Shown here: one piece after another, positions 33,706-44,900 of the stretch
Position numbering within the stretch: position 1 is the stretch's first letter
How the letters are laid out: each line of letters begins with the position of its first letter
Assembly: GCA_902806565.1 (NCBI GenBank)
Contig: CADCXA010000055.1
Span: 1,984,001 to 2,048,000, forward strand
Direction of reading: 5' to 3'
Length of the DNA: 64,000 nucleotides
From: Hypoxylon rubiginosum
Lineage: Eukaryota > Ascomycota > Sordariomycetes > Xylariales > Hypoxylaceae
The notes under the pieces: model-generated
The model's database searches: none
What the model was told of the DNA's origin: nothing
The model's input: the letters and a program-made list of their open reading frames with translations, nothing else
Program-made: the position numbers and the translations under genes

Positions 33706-34946
33706 GGCGCTGCTAGAGTCGGGGACTTAATAGCTAGAATGCGGCGGTCGGTATGGAAGGGTGGGTTCGCTGCTATCGAAGCTAATGGTCTGTAAGAACG
33801 GTAAGCTTCTAATACTTGATGTGGATGAGGAAGATAAAAAGAATAGAGGAAGGGTTAAATACTCACGAACTCTCGGCTCGATGGTGGTGGGTCTACCCCT
33901 TCGTAGTAAAGTTACAGGTCAAGACTTTATGACGTGTATGTGGTTTGAGAGGATTGATAGTAGTCAGGCTGATTGTTACGTGAGTAGAAGTTGAATACAT
34001 GTACAGTTTGCTTGTCCGGATGGAAATTTTATATGTTTGGTGGTAGTCAGGGATGATCGAAGTCGAAGCAGAATACAGATTGATTTGACTCCGTGTGACA
34101 ATGTGAAGCAACGTACGTGATTGACTGGTACGAGAAAAAGAAAAGATAGGAAGAATATGGAATGCTAATGACAGGTGCATGTGCCATATAAACGAAATAA
34201 TAAGTGACAAATGAACATACCTAGGTAGGTAGTTAAGAGAAATGAATGATGGCGGTATGATGGCCATCTCAGATATCGAAAGATAACTGCAACTATTCCT
34301 CGGGTAAATAGGACGACTGACTGGTGACTCTAAAAGAACATCCTAAGTAAACATACCTACCTCGAGGTAGGTTAGGTACCTAGGTATACAATATATAAAG
34401 TACCATAGCGGCAAATAGTGGTTAGCCGGAACTATTCCAGACCGCACAATGATCAAGAAAAAAGACATTAACGCTTCAGATAATATCATTCACTCCGTTC
34501 GGCCTGTTGGACCACGCCATTTTTATAGGACTGTGTCTTTACTAGACCGCTTGTCTTCGTTTTTATGCTCATTTTCTACTTTACTTTTGCGTCGAGGAAG
34601 ATATATTTGAATCACAACAATATTTTTGAAAAGAAATTTAAAATTTATATCGGTTCATAAGTAAATTTCGTAGAACCGCAGGCAGGTATCCTGTTTTGGT
34701 GCCAAACTCTCCACAGCCCTAACCTAGCTACCCAATACAGTCATCGAATCCGATAGCCTGTGACTTCCAAAATAAAAGCAGTCTCTAATAGTACGGAAAG
34801 GTCAGCTTCATTAGGAAGGTTGGAAGACGAAGTAGGATTTCTAACCTGTAGGACACAATGCTGGTGCCGCGGCAACTGTTTTCTTTGGTATCGTTAGTGT
34901 ATGGACTTTTTGAAGTTGTTATTTCTTGGATACGTACCTTTGTTGC
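33706..34946. other. 5' region of copy A, with sequence repeated upstream of copy B
   Basis: The 5' leader of copy A shows an intron-like pair, with a donor near GTGAGTATTTAACC and acceptor TTCTTACAG. Matching elements occur upstream of copy B at about 35520-35790, so the duplication includes the leader and promoter. ACCTAGGT palindromes lie at 34219-34226 and 34378-34385. No other gene is supported. Confidence 0.5.
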
Positions 34947-35504
34947 TTATGCTATGACACTCTCGGAGTAGGTCTCTTCCCGGGTTGAAGGTAGGTCTCT
35001 AGACACGTCGCAATTCCGCTTGACTACGCCTAGAACAATCAGGGTGCACAATGAAAGCACCAGACATGCGATGATCATGGCGGCGAGTCCAAGGCAAGAT
35101 GCTGCTAGGTGGTCGAGACCCTCCGCGGCGAAGTATTTCCACCAGCCCCAAGCGTGTGCGGCCGTGAGACAGGTGAAGACTAGTAGGATGATGTACGCTG
35201 CATAACTGACCAGCAACACACATAAGTTGTCGTCAGAGTCGTCAGACAGTCTATCACAACCGCACGTTGCAAGGCCCACCTTAACGAGGGTGCCCAAGAA
35301 TGACAGTCCCAAGAGGACCACGGCGGCCACGAGGTAACCGAAGGCCTGTCGCGCGTCGGCCGCCTCGGACTGCATTCCGTGCGCATCGAAGTAGGGACGC
35401 AGCTCTTGGTTTATGACCGACGCGAAGTATGCAGAGCCGACTGCTTCGGCGCCGAGGAGCAGAATGTAAAACACATTGATGAGTGAAAGGACGATCGATT
35501 CCAT
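34947..35504 (-). CDS. Four-helix membrane protein, copy B of a tandem pair
   Basis: Open frame of 185 aa, the same length as copy A and in the same direction. Four hydrophobic helices are present: VFYILLLGAEAVGSAYFA, FGYLVAAVVLLGLSFLGTLV, LLVSYAAYIILLVFTCLTAAH and AAMIIACLVLSLCTLIVLGV. The blocks that match copy A are ELRPYFDAHGMQSEAADA near the end of helix 1 and TCLTAAHAWGWWKYFAAEGL after helix 3. The most variable part is the loop between helices 2 and 3 (CGCDRLSDDSDDN) and the C-terminal tail. The TAA is followed at once by a sequence nearly identical to the end of copy A (AAAGGTACGTATCCA), which looks like the donor of an intron in the 3' leader. Function unknown; probably at the plasma or vesicle membrane. 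Confidence 0.78.
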   Translation of the reverse strand: MESIVLSLINVFYILLLGAEAVGSAYFASVINQELRPYFDAHGMQSEAADARQAFGYLVAAVVLLGLSFLGTLVKVGLATCGCDRLSDDSDDNLCVLLVSYAAYIILLVFTCLTAAHAWGWWKYFAAEGLDHLAASCLGLAAMIIACLVLSLCTLIVLGVVKRNCDVSRDLPSTREETYSESVIA

Positions 35505-36878
35505 GGCGCTGCGTGTGTTTAGAGACTTGAAGAGAATGCGGCGGTGGATCCGAAAAGGTCGGTGCGCTATTGTCGAGTCTAACGGTCTGTGAGAATGGTA
35601 AGTTTTTGGTACCTATTGTAGATTACTAGGAAGAGGAATATATATAGGGAATAGAGAAGAGGGAAAATACTTACCAGCCCTCAGTGCGATGGTAGGAGTA
35701 TGACAAACCTACAGAGCGAGGTTTTATGACGTGTGGATGATTTTGGAGGATTGATAATAGTGACTTGAGGTTGGACACCAAGAGGGAAGGTTTAGATGGT
35801 TGGTGTGAAGTCAGAGGATTGTTCAAGTCGAAACAGAGTACGGATTGATTTTGATCCGGTATGGGAAGAAAAAAAAAAGATGGGAAGAGTATTGAGAGGT
35901 ATGGCAGTACTTATATAGATAAAATACCTATGAGATGCTAACGAAAGGCCGAGTGCATGGGCCATCCAGTGACCGGACGATAAAGTAGATGCTAATGGAT
36001 ATACCTCAGGTAACTACCTAAGTAGTCTAGGAAACTCAGCAAACAAACATGGCGGCGTAGTAATTACCTTAGGTAACCTTCCGCTATTCGTCAGATAAAT
36101 AGGACAGCTGATGGAGTGACTCCGAAGAATATACCAAGTTCTAATCACACAAGAATCATCTGCTATTATTCTTTACTACCTCAGGGTCAACCGACTTTCG
36201 ATAATGGCGACCATCTCGCAATCCTATTAGGAAGTGATTGCTTCGATATGTGTCTAGTAGTCGCGGGCGTGGCAATCTAGATAGTTTAGCGTTGCGATGC
36301 AGCGGATAAGACGTGTCTTATACTGGAAATGCCGCTTCTTCAGTCGGCGCCGAAATCTTCCTCGCTCAAAACTCATATCCATCACTTGGAAAATGCTTCA
36401 AGGCGCGAAGGTAACATCTCGTTCTGATAGGATACGAGGTAGGTAGACAAGTACTCCGAAAATAAAAGAATCCCCCCCAAATCTGGCATCTGCATGCTTG
36501 ATAAATTTCCCTTCCTAAATTGATATAAAAGAATCATCTGAGTACGTTCCTGCTTGTGTTTGTCCTTCAAAAATAAGTAGCCGTTTGGCAAAAATCGTAG
36601 AAACCATTTATTAATTCCAAACCCACAATAACAGTTTCCTTAACCCTTATCTATACCGAAAAGCGAGGAAGAGAACGAATAAAGTAGCGAGTGACCTAGC
36701 CAAAGTTGACGTTGAGTATTAAGAAAGGCATATCTCCGCCGAGAGGATTCGCTGTTTAAAACCCCTCAGAGAGACATGAGCACGATGCCCTGCTTCCAGT
36801 GATTTTCAGATGGCGTGTATTTCCGCTGGGCGGGAATTAAGGGGACACAGCGGCCGCTCTTAGGCCAGTAATGTAATC
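35505..36878. other. 5' region of copy B and further intergenic sequence
   Basis: 35520-36060 is the diverged counterpart of the leader of copy A, including a matching GGTAAGT/CTGTGAGAATGG region and the ATGACGTGTG block. The rest has no supported gene; a 69-codon minus-strand frame at 36382-36591 is not protein-like. Confidence 0.4.
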
Positions 36879-37442
36879 TTAGTGGTGATAGTGAGGCGTC
36901 GGACTGTTCGTGAATCCGGCAGTGTTCGGAAGATTTGCCATGCCGTCGGTAGGGCTAGTAGGAGGCAAATATGGCATGTGCTCTGTGTTACTAGGGGTCC
37001 TAGTCTGAAAGTTGACACCCCCGTATGCCGCAGAGGGGTTATAAGCACTCCTGTATGCCGTGTAGGGGTTGATATTAGAAGTGTTCCCATACACCGTATG
37101 GGGGTTGATCCCATTGTAGGTGCTCCCATATACCGTAGCGGGGCTGTTGCCGTTGCAAGTGCCGCCGGAAGTCGGCCGAAGAGTATCAGCTTGAGATGCG
37201 AGACCCGGAAGAGGCGAAGGAGGCTGACGATTCGGAACACACGAGAAGAAGTGACCTGCGTAGGCCCCCGCATATCTGTACGTTGAGCCGCAATGGCAAA
37301 TAATGGAAACCTTTCCATTACTTGACACATAAACCGAGGCTGGAGCGCGCCAGGCTATGACCCTATCTGCCATAGTGGTCAATGATAGGCCTGTGATGTG
37401 AATGGATAAGAATATGGCGGATAGATTTAAGGATAATGCCAT
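36879..37442 (-). CDS. Unknown protein with Tyr/Asn-rich imperfect repeats
   Basis: Open frame of 187 aa. The first 22 residues are hydrophobic and could be a signal peptide; a second Met at residue 24 (MADRVIAWR) is an alternative start. A short globular segment follows (VSIICHCGSTYRYAGAYAGH), then a Pro/Ser/Asn/Tyr-rich tail. The tail carries three or four imperfect units built around N-x-T-VYG-x-T: SPATVYGSTYNG, NPHTVYGNTSN and NPYTAYRSAYN, then SAAYGG. No family is recognised. Low-complexity tails of this sort occur in fungal surface or condensate-type proteins. Coding status is supported mainly by the repeat structure being kept in one frame. Confidence 0.45.
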   Translation of the reverse strand: MALSLNLSAIFLSIHITGLSLTTMADRVIAWRAPASVYVSSNGKVSIICHCGSTYRYAGAYAGHFFSCVPNRQPPSPLPGLASQADTLRPTSGGTCNGNSPATVYGSTYNGINPHTVYGNTSNINPYTAYRSAYNPSAAYGGVNFQTRTPSNTEHMPYLPPTSPTDGMANLPNTAGFTNSPTPHYHH

Positions 37443-38904
37443 TGCTGAACATCATGCGTGTTTGGGGACGACGTACCGTAGGTATGTTCTTATAGAGCCA
37501 ATAACCTTAGTCACTCACACGTCTTAGATACCGTGCGGTGACCGAGGACATGATGGCTGAACTTCTGCTGAGAACAATATTATTTTTCTTTTTTCTTTTG
37601 TTTCAACGTTTTTTTGTGAATATTCGAAATACCTAGCAAGAAACCCCACATTTGCTGCAGATGTTCATTCGTTTTAGCTAAAGTTCATCACTTGAAAGTT
37701 ATCATGTCCTTGCCGCAACTTGGCCCCTAGGATAAGAATGGCCTGACTTTCGAGATACGACCCTATGATTTGGCGTGTGAAGGAAAATATTTGTCTAGTT
37801 TCAATGTAAATCCATTAGGAAATATCTAGTTTAAGACATTTTCGAGAACGGTTTCGTGGATTTTAAATGTCGTGTTACAGTCAGCCGCGCTAACTATTGA
37901 TGCAGGAAGCTCTTCATTTTAATATACGTCACGTCGAAAATCTGAAGCCGAATATAGCCATAGGTAAAGATATATATAACCTTATGTCGGTGGTGGCTGC
38001 TGTTATCACTGCTATCGCTACTCTTATATCTGTCTTAACTATGGCACGTGCGGCTAAAAGTCCTGCAGATGCTCTACGATGCTCCGGTATCATCCTGTAT
38101 AGTCGCGAATCTAAAATTGGGTGTCGAACTAGATTCCCAGCTACGTACCTAGGTAGATACGTTAGCTAGAATGGACGTCGTACGCCCAGGGGAAACAGGA
38201 ACATTCATGATCCCCGTATCTAGAACTGCATAATCCTTCTAGATCTTGGTATGATACATAGAAAGAAGAAAAGAAGATAGGACACAACTAGAGAACTGGG
38301 GGGGATGCATAAGCCACAGGCAGAAAGCACGAATCAAAGGCATCAAATTTGCACTGAATGAAGCCGTTGCAGTTAGGAGCAGGAAGAGGAGGTGTAGTTC
38401 TTAAACTACAACTACGTAATAACATTTGAGACCGTAGCTTAGGTCCGTAGCAATAACTCCGGTTTTGCGGACATAGATAACTCCGAAGAGTCATCCAGCT
38501 AGGTACCTAGGTAGGTAAATGACCCCTTAGTCCTAGTAACTAGGTACCCAAGCTTTCATCATATTCTCCTTAACATATCCCAGCATCACTTATTCAGCAA
38601 TCCCGACTATATGTTTAGTCAAATACCACGCCACATAATAATACCGATAGCCATTTTTTGGCCGAAAAGTATGACAGTTATCCCGTTTGAAGGAACTCGC
38701 ATAGATCCGCATGGATGCAGCAGAATATGATCACAAAGTGCCCTAATTAGTTTACTATTCAGGTGACTCCTAGTATTTCTCAATAGCAATCTCTATGCGC
38801 ATAGGTAGGAGACAAGTAGGTGAATCACCCTGCTCTGATTAGTACCATCTGTCAAACACAGCTGAGATGAGAGCTGTGCTACTCCATTATAGCCATAGCC
38901 TGTC
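37443..38904. other. Gene-poor region
   Basis: No gene is supported. A 90-codon plus-strand frame at 37897-38169 includes a hydrophobic stretch (VVAAVITAIATLISVL) but nothing else convincing. ACCTAGGT palindromes lie at 38148-38155 and 38505-38512. The minus-strand DUF6536 gene ends at 38905. Confidence 0.4.
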
Positions 38905-41559
38905 TTATGCGTACAGATCACCAGCACAAGGTTCATATAAGTATTCTTCTCTACCACCAAAACTCAAGTGCATAAAGTGGTGTTTAGTATCAGTAGCTGA
39001 GACCAGCTCAGGAGGCGCAGGTACAACACCCCACCTAAGTTTCCCTCTGGCGAGTTTGCGCATTGCTGCTTGTTCGCTTATTTGGTCCATCGCTACAACT
39101 TTTAGTTAGCTGACGGCCTCATAGAAAGTGATTTCTTTCACTCGCCTTCATGACTGTAGGTTCGGACATGCGGCATCCCCTGTGGGGCAGATAGAGAAAC
39201 ATAAGGGTGGCAGGCTGCTGAAAGCACCAGAGAGTCACAAGCCCCAACAACCATATCGCCCGGAAGCTTGCGGAGACCATATATAATAGGGACGAAAGCT
39301 AAAGTGAAGCTCACAAGGAGGAATGTTAAAATGGCTGGCGGTGATATGCCAAGAATAACTGTAGCCCCTTCGAAAATTCCCCAGTCATCATCCCGGTTCT
39401 GAGCAGTACCATAGTAATAGTCTATCAAATAACCTGAGAGTTGCTGTCAGTCGATCAATCAGGGGATAGGTACAGGTCTAGAGGAATCGGCTGCTCACCT
39501 CCCTGGCTTGCGAAGAGGAATATTGAATTTGATGCAAGCCAGTGTAGCAAAGAGCTTACGATGAGGAGTGGCACACTATAAATATATCGCAGCTGAAGCC
39601 AGTAGGTAGAGACTTGCTCCCCGGCTGGATATGATACCCGAAGCGGTTTATGTGGTGCTAGGCTGTATGAATTGAACTCCTTCTCAATAAACATGCGAGT
39701 AAGTAAGGAAGTATACGAAAAGAAGCAGTATGATAGTATAAACTGAGGAATATTAGCTAGTAGCAGCGTAGTGAAGTACCCGTATTGGCCAACGTAGTCG
39801 CCTATGAAGAAAGGAGAGTCGGATTCTCCAAAGGTGCCTGCGCTACTTACTGTCAGCATCCAATTTGATTCAATCTAAAAGATTCAAATGAGTTCAATCT
39901 ATGCTTATGGGTGTCCTCGACAAAGGCGAAGGGTGGAGGAAAGATTTCCCGAACTTACAAAGTCGAACCATTGTCCAGGTATAACGCTGAAGCAAAATAG
40001 CCCCCAACGCCAATGAAGAACGTTACCGGCAAGAAGGTGCTGGACCAAACAGATCTTGGGAGAGTAGACATGAGCCTGTTGGCTTTGCGCTGCCAAATCC
40101 GAGGCTGGACTTTGTCGATGAGCTCAATGGTGTCTTCTGATTTAAGGTCCCGGAAGGGTTCGAACTGTAGTCGGTGACTATCACGAATATCGAACGTTCC
40201 CAATCCAAGGGTCACCTGGTCTGGTTTCGTAATGAATGACTCCAGCGCGTCTCCCAATGTAACTAGGGATGTGTAGGGAATGTAACAAAGGGCCAAAGTA
40301 CAGGTGACGGCTTTCAAAAAGACACATATCGTTGTTGCGAAGAACAGGACGTTGGACAGCCCAATTCGACAAACATTATCCGGAGACGGCTCAGCGAGGC
40401 AGTATTTGACGTTGAAGGTGTCGAATGTATTATCGAATCCCAACTCCGTGTCCTGGGCAGCATTACAGGCGGATATATCGGGGTTATTGAACGTAATTGT
40501 CCAATTTGATTCAGATGGAGCGGATATGTTGGTAAGTTGTCCCCCCAGGTCCATCCCTAGCGCGAGTGCACAGCGATTGATACAACCCATAGTCCCTGCG
40601 TCGTAGATTATAGCGGATGTGGGTTGGTTGACCGTACACTGGGTTGAGTACCATAAAGAGTTGATATCATCGCGTGGTACGTGTGAGTCCCATATAGGAC
40701 CAAGTTCGTCATGAGGATCGCTAAAGACCTGCGATCGAGTCCATCCGTCTAGGCTTTCCGCACCAGTTTCCACGACAATAACCACGTCTCGAAATTGTTT
40801 CCTTGGCTTGCATGAAGCATACTCTACTAGACAGTCTCTTGCTGTGATGTTGTGCCAGCGACCGGATTCATTTGCCGTGTTCGTGATATTTCGATACGCG
40901 GAGGACGACCTATCCCAATATTGGGTCAAGGCTACGTGCTCTCCATAAAAATATCCAAACTCAAAGCACGTATCATTGGTATGCGATCCATCCCATCCGT
41001 AGCTTGGAGCACCCGCATTCGCTAAGCTAGCTCCTGGAGGGAAGAATGTAGCATCACGGGTAGCAAAAGCTTCTGACGCAACAGTGAGACCCCATTGTGA
41101 AGCTTGATACTTTGTTTCGAAGATAGAACTGTTAAAGAACAGATGTATAGGAACTGAGCTGAGAAATAGGATAAACCAGCCGCACGCTTTTATTGGAGAG
41201 ACGAATCGGAGGTTTTTTATAGACGAAACCCCTATCTCCAGAGACCGAAATCGTGAGTGAGCACGGTCAATCTCTTTACGAGACGGGGAACTTAGTATTT
41301 GCATAAAAGAGCTAGAAGATGCTAGGATAAGAGTAGATAGAAGATTGAGAAGGAAATGAAAGAATAAGTTGAGATTTTTGGATGTCCCGCAATCACCTTC
41401 GAATATGGTGGTTGCAGAAAGAAGACTAGAACCCGGACGTGAAGTCGATATGGCGAGGCAAATAGCGAGGATGATGCCATAACAGAAAATAAATATGAGG
41501 TTCAATGTACCTGTACGACGCCACCCATGGGCGGGAATGAAGTTCAACACGTTTTCCAT
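38905..41559 (-). CDS. DUF6536-family fungal membrane protein
   Basis: Four exons, 41559-39959, 39845-39499, 39433-39142 and 39076-38905, giving 803 aa. Family signatures appear in order: GWRRTGTLNLIFIF (helix 1), TIFEGDCGTSKNLN, FHFLLNLLSTLILASSSSFM, LSSPSRKEIDRAHSR, NLRFVSP, LSSVPIHLFFNSSIFETKY, a glycosylated extracellular region, then LLANIPQFILSYCFFSYTSL, EQVSTYWLQLRYIYSVPLLI, LLHWLASNSIFL and the closing ACDSLVLSAACHP and KLRWGVV. The last exon restores the usual family C-terminus (LYEPCAGDLYA). The first and third introns use TAAG acceptors, chosen because only they keep the frame with a strong donor. Function of the family is unknown. It shares a promoter with the gene at 41999. Confidence 0.88.
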
Positions 41560-41998
41560 TGCCTCATATACATCTCAGCTTCGAGTTGGAAGAGGAATCA
41601 AAACGATGATAAACATGTGACAAGGCCAAACGATAGAATGAAGCAGTATCGTCGTATCTCAGGGGGTAGCAATGAGCAATGAGACGGTGCTCTACGAGCT
41701 GACGCCACCATTACGACGTGGCATCTTCAGCTCCTGTTGTGTAACAGCGGCCCCTATAAGCGATACGGCTTGTGGCGTCCAGTGATTTGCAAAGGACAAC
41801 CCCAAAATATGTTTGATGTCTTAAATGACGACGATCACTAGTTCAATCGGGTTTCAAGTTGCGAGAATGATAATAATAAATGCCGGAAGTTGCACATAAT
41901 AGCCAAGATATTACCTAATCGTCTCGGGGCCGACACATTCCAATTTTGTTCTCTTTCTCGTTCACGTTAGAAACACCAATTACCAATTTAACAGTAAC
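41560..41998. promoter_or_regulatory. Bidirectional promoter between two membrane-protein genes
   Basis: A 439-bp spacer separates the start codons of the DUF6536 gene (minus) and the 251-aa membrane protein (plus). No other gene or repeat is visible. Confidence 0.55.
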
Positions 41999-42879
41999 AT
42001 GAAAATGTTGAGTTCAGACGCACATGAAGAGACCTACGAAATCGTGAGCATATCATACGGCAATTTGCTTACGCTACCAGATGATAGAAGCCCTACGACC
42101 AGAGTTCAACGCTATACATTCCTACAACCCATGAGAAAAGGCCTATCTTCATTTTGGCGGAAGTCAAAATATGTTACACATCGATATATATTCGCTGCCC
42201 GACTTGTACGATTCACCCGTATCCTAGTTGCGATATTAGTACTATGTCTAGCATTCAACCTGCTTTATCCAGAGTGGACGTATCATGCCGCCCTTGTACG
42301 TCACCATAACAAGTCGCTGCTCAACCCAATCCTTTGAGCATAACGAATTGACAAGATCAGGCCGGAATGGTGCTCTTCTGGGGCTTAGTACAAATAATCG
42401 ACCTCGACTGCGGAGGTATATCTGAGCTGAACGTCGTCTTTCATATATGCCTCGATACGTTACTCACTCTTATCTCCATCGCTATGCTGCTCAACCTAGG
42501 CGTCTGGGAGATGCACTGTTCTGGTTCAACTTGCAAGATATACTGGTGGACCATGTGCTTATGGGACAATCTTGCGTAAGCTACCTCCTACTTATTCCAA
42601 CACATTTGACATATTTTCCTAATGAAATGAGTTAGGGTAATAAACGGAGTGCTAGCATACTATGGCATCAAGGATTACCCAAAAAGACGACGAAGAAGCC
42701 GTAGGTCAACGGGTCGCATCATGTTCACGCCTTCAGGGGACCCTGTTGTTGCTATTGCTCCCAATTCGCAAGCTTCTTCTCAACCAAGAAACATGAGATA
42801 TTCACTTGATTCGCTTTACATTGAGCCAGAGCATCACGATTCAAACGAGAGTCAACAGAGCATTTCGTATATCGTATAA
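41999..42879 (+). CDS. Four-helix membrane protein of unknown family
   Basis: Three exons, 41999-42295, 42361-42575 and 42636-42879, with GT-AG introns of 65 and 60 nt, giving 251 aa. The N-terminal 70 residues are hydrophilic. Four helices follow: RILVAILVLCLAFNLL, then the exon-2 helix MVLFWGLVQIIDL, then VVFHICLDTLLTLISIAMLL and finally AVINGVLAYYG. The C-terminal tail has a basic run (KRRRRSRR) directly after the last helix and is otherwise Ser/Pro-rich, as in proteins with a cytoplasmic tail. The arrangement is like that of fungal MARVEL-type four-span proteins, but there is no decisive motif. The splice joins restore one frame across three short open frames, which argues that this is a real gene. 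It is divergent from the DUF6536 gene, so joint expression is plausible. Confidence 0.68.
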
Positions 42880-42882
42880 TTA

Positions 42883-42927
42883 GCAAGGCAAGCAAGGCAA
42901 GCAAGGCGGGCAAGGCGGGCAAGGCGG
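42883..42927. repeat. 9-bp minisatellite (GCAAGGCAA / GCAAGGCGG)
   Basis: Five consecutive 9-bp units just after the stop codon of the preceding gene, two ending in CAA and three in CGG, followed by a partial unit. Confidence 0.85.
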
Positions 42928-43292
42928 GCAGGCCCATGTCAGCTCATGAACCTATCTTGGATTGCTTGAGGTACAATTCGATACTTGCTACGAGATAAAC
43001 CGTTACCACTTGGAGGTGACAGAAGGTGTTTAAGAACGAGGACGTTCAACATTTTAGTAATTGTAACGCTACCTATCACAGTGCGACGCTTGGCGATAAT
43101 ACTCCACCCACCTTCGCGATTGAACCTATCCGATGTCGTCAGTTCGTCCCCCCGGTCACCCTAAAGGGCGCGGATTATTAAACAATCTCAAAACACCAAC
43201 TTTTTTTAAATTTCTTTTCTCCCTTTCCTTAGACTTATCACTCTTGGATCAAGTCCTGTCGAGTGAGAAAAAAAAACCCCTCCCGGAGGTTC
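42928..43292. other. Upstream region of the second MFS gene
   Basis: No gene is seen. A pyrimidine-rich stretch (43200-43240, TTTTTTTAAATTTC) precedes the start codon, as is common in fungal promoters. Confidence 0.4.
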
Positions 43293-44900
43293 ATGATGGA
43301 TGAGACCCAACCCCTGTTACAAGATGTCAACCTGGTATACGACGAGAGACAAGCTATTGTTCCAAACAAAGACATTGTCGACTTCGACCCCAATGGCGAC
43401 GAGGAAAACCCGATCGAGTGGCCTACGGCCTACAAGTGGGGGATTGTGTCTCTGCTCGCCTTCATGGCGTTCACTGTGTATGTGTTACCCGGTCGTCCGA
43501 CTCCGGACTTCTCGCCCTTGCTTATATTTCCCCCTCCAACAGAACCTTTACCTGCATATCTGTGGTACCCGTCGCATCCCGCATCGTGGACGACCTGGAC
43601 CATGGCCACGCCAGCAAATCTGCTAGCGTCCTCCTGGTCACCATCTGGGAGCTCGGGGAGGCCGCCGGGCCGCTGCTCATCGCGCCGCTGTCGGAGGTGT
43701 TCGGGCGGTACCCGGTGATGAACGTCGCCAACACCCTCTTCATCGCGGCAACAGTCCTAGCAGCGCTGTCGCAGAGCTCGACGCTCTTCATCGTAGCCAG
43801 GACGCTGACGGGGCTCGCGGTCGCGTCCAATGTGCTCAACCCCGCCATCGTCGGCGACATCTTCGCGTCGGAGCAGAGGGGCTCCGCCATGAGCTACATC
43901 CAGCTCGCCCCGCTGATCGGCGGCGCCATCGGGCCCGCCATCAGCGGTGCGATCGCGGAGACAATGGGCTGGCGGAAGGCCATGTGGATGAGCGTCATAC
44001 TGGCTACGGCGTGCGAGATTGCCTTCCTGACGTGCTTCCGGGAGACCTATAAGGTTGCCATCCTGCGGCGAAAGGCGGCACGACTCCGGCGGGAAACCGG
44101 CAACACCGCGCTCCGGACAGTGTTCGACACGGAGGGCTCAAGAGCCAAGAAAGTATGGGACGCCATGACTCGCCCCTTTACGGTCCTCGCGGGCTCGGGT
44201 GTCCTACAGGTGCTATCGATATTCGGCGCCGTTATGTTTACGTATTTTTACATCATGGCTACAACGCTGCCCGACATTCTCGAGTCCCTGTACGGCTTAT
44301 CGCCAGCAGCTGCCGGCTCTGCCCTCATCAGTTTCAGTAAGCATGCTACCTCTTTAGTTGCATACCGCCATCATAGAGCACAAACCCGCTAACCCGCATA
44401 TAGGCATCGGCTCGGCTGTCAGCGTCGTGCTATGTAATCTCACCCTGGATAGGATTTATGTGAAACTGCGCGACTCACACAAGGGGGTTGGCCAACCCGA
44501 GTACAGACTGCCGCTAGTGATCATCGGAGGCTTCACGTTGCCTCTCGTCGCTGTATGGTATGGTTGGACCGCAGACGCCCACCTCCCGGTCCCGGTACTT
44601 CTCCTCGTCGTCGTCATGTTCGGCGTCACGCTCATGATAGGATTCCTACCGCTCTACGCATATGTCGTCGATGCATTCGGACTCTACGCCGCGTCGGCTA
44701 TGACGGCGGTGATCGTCGCTAGGTGCCTGGCGGGGACGTTCCTACCCCTTGCCACGGGGCCGCTCGTCGACAGGTTTGGCTACGGGATAGGTTTGTCCGT
44801 ATTTGGAGTGGCCAGTCTTCTTTTTGCTCCAATCCCAGTGTTGGTTCTTAGGTATGGATCCAAATGGCGGCAGAGGTCCAAGTATACAAGAGATGAATAA
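43293..44900 (+). CDS. MFS transporter, DHA1 (12 TM) drug/polyamine type
   Basis: Three exons, 43293-43477, 43543-44336 and 44404-44900, giving 491 aa. The N-terminus is the usual cytoplasmic segment of this family with DFDPNGDEENPIEWPTAYKW just before helix 1. After the first intron come SVVPVASRIVDDL, then LLVTIWELGEAAGPLLIAPL, SEVFGRYPVMN (motif A region) and IVARTLTGLAVASNVL, then the family's GSAMSYIQLAPLIGGAIGP motif C region, GWRKAMWM and the helix 5-6 segment. The second half has LPLVIIGGFTLPL and FLPLYAYVVDAFGLYAASAM. This matches the fungal DHA1 proteins that export drugs, polyamines or small metabolites at the plasma membrane. The translated start could be either of two adjacent Met codons. 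No biosynthetic genes are nearby, so the substrate cannot be inferred. Confidence 0.9.
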
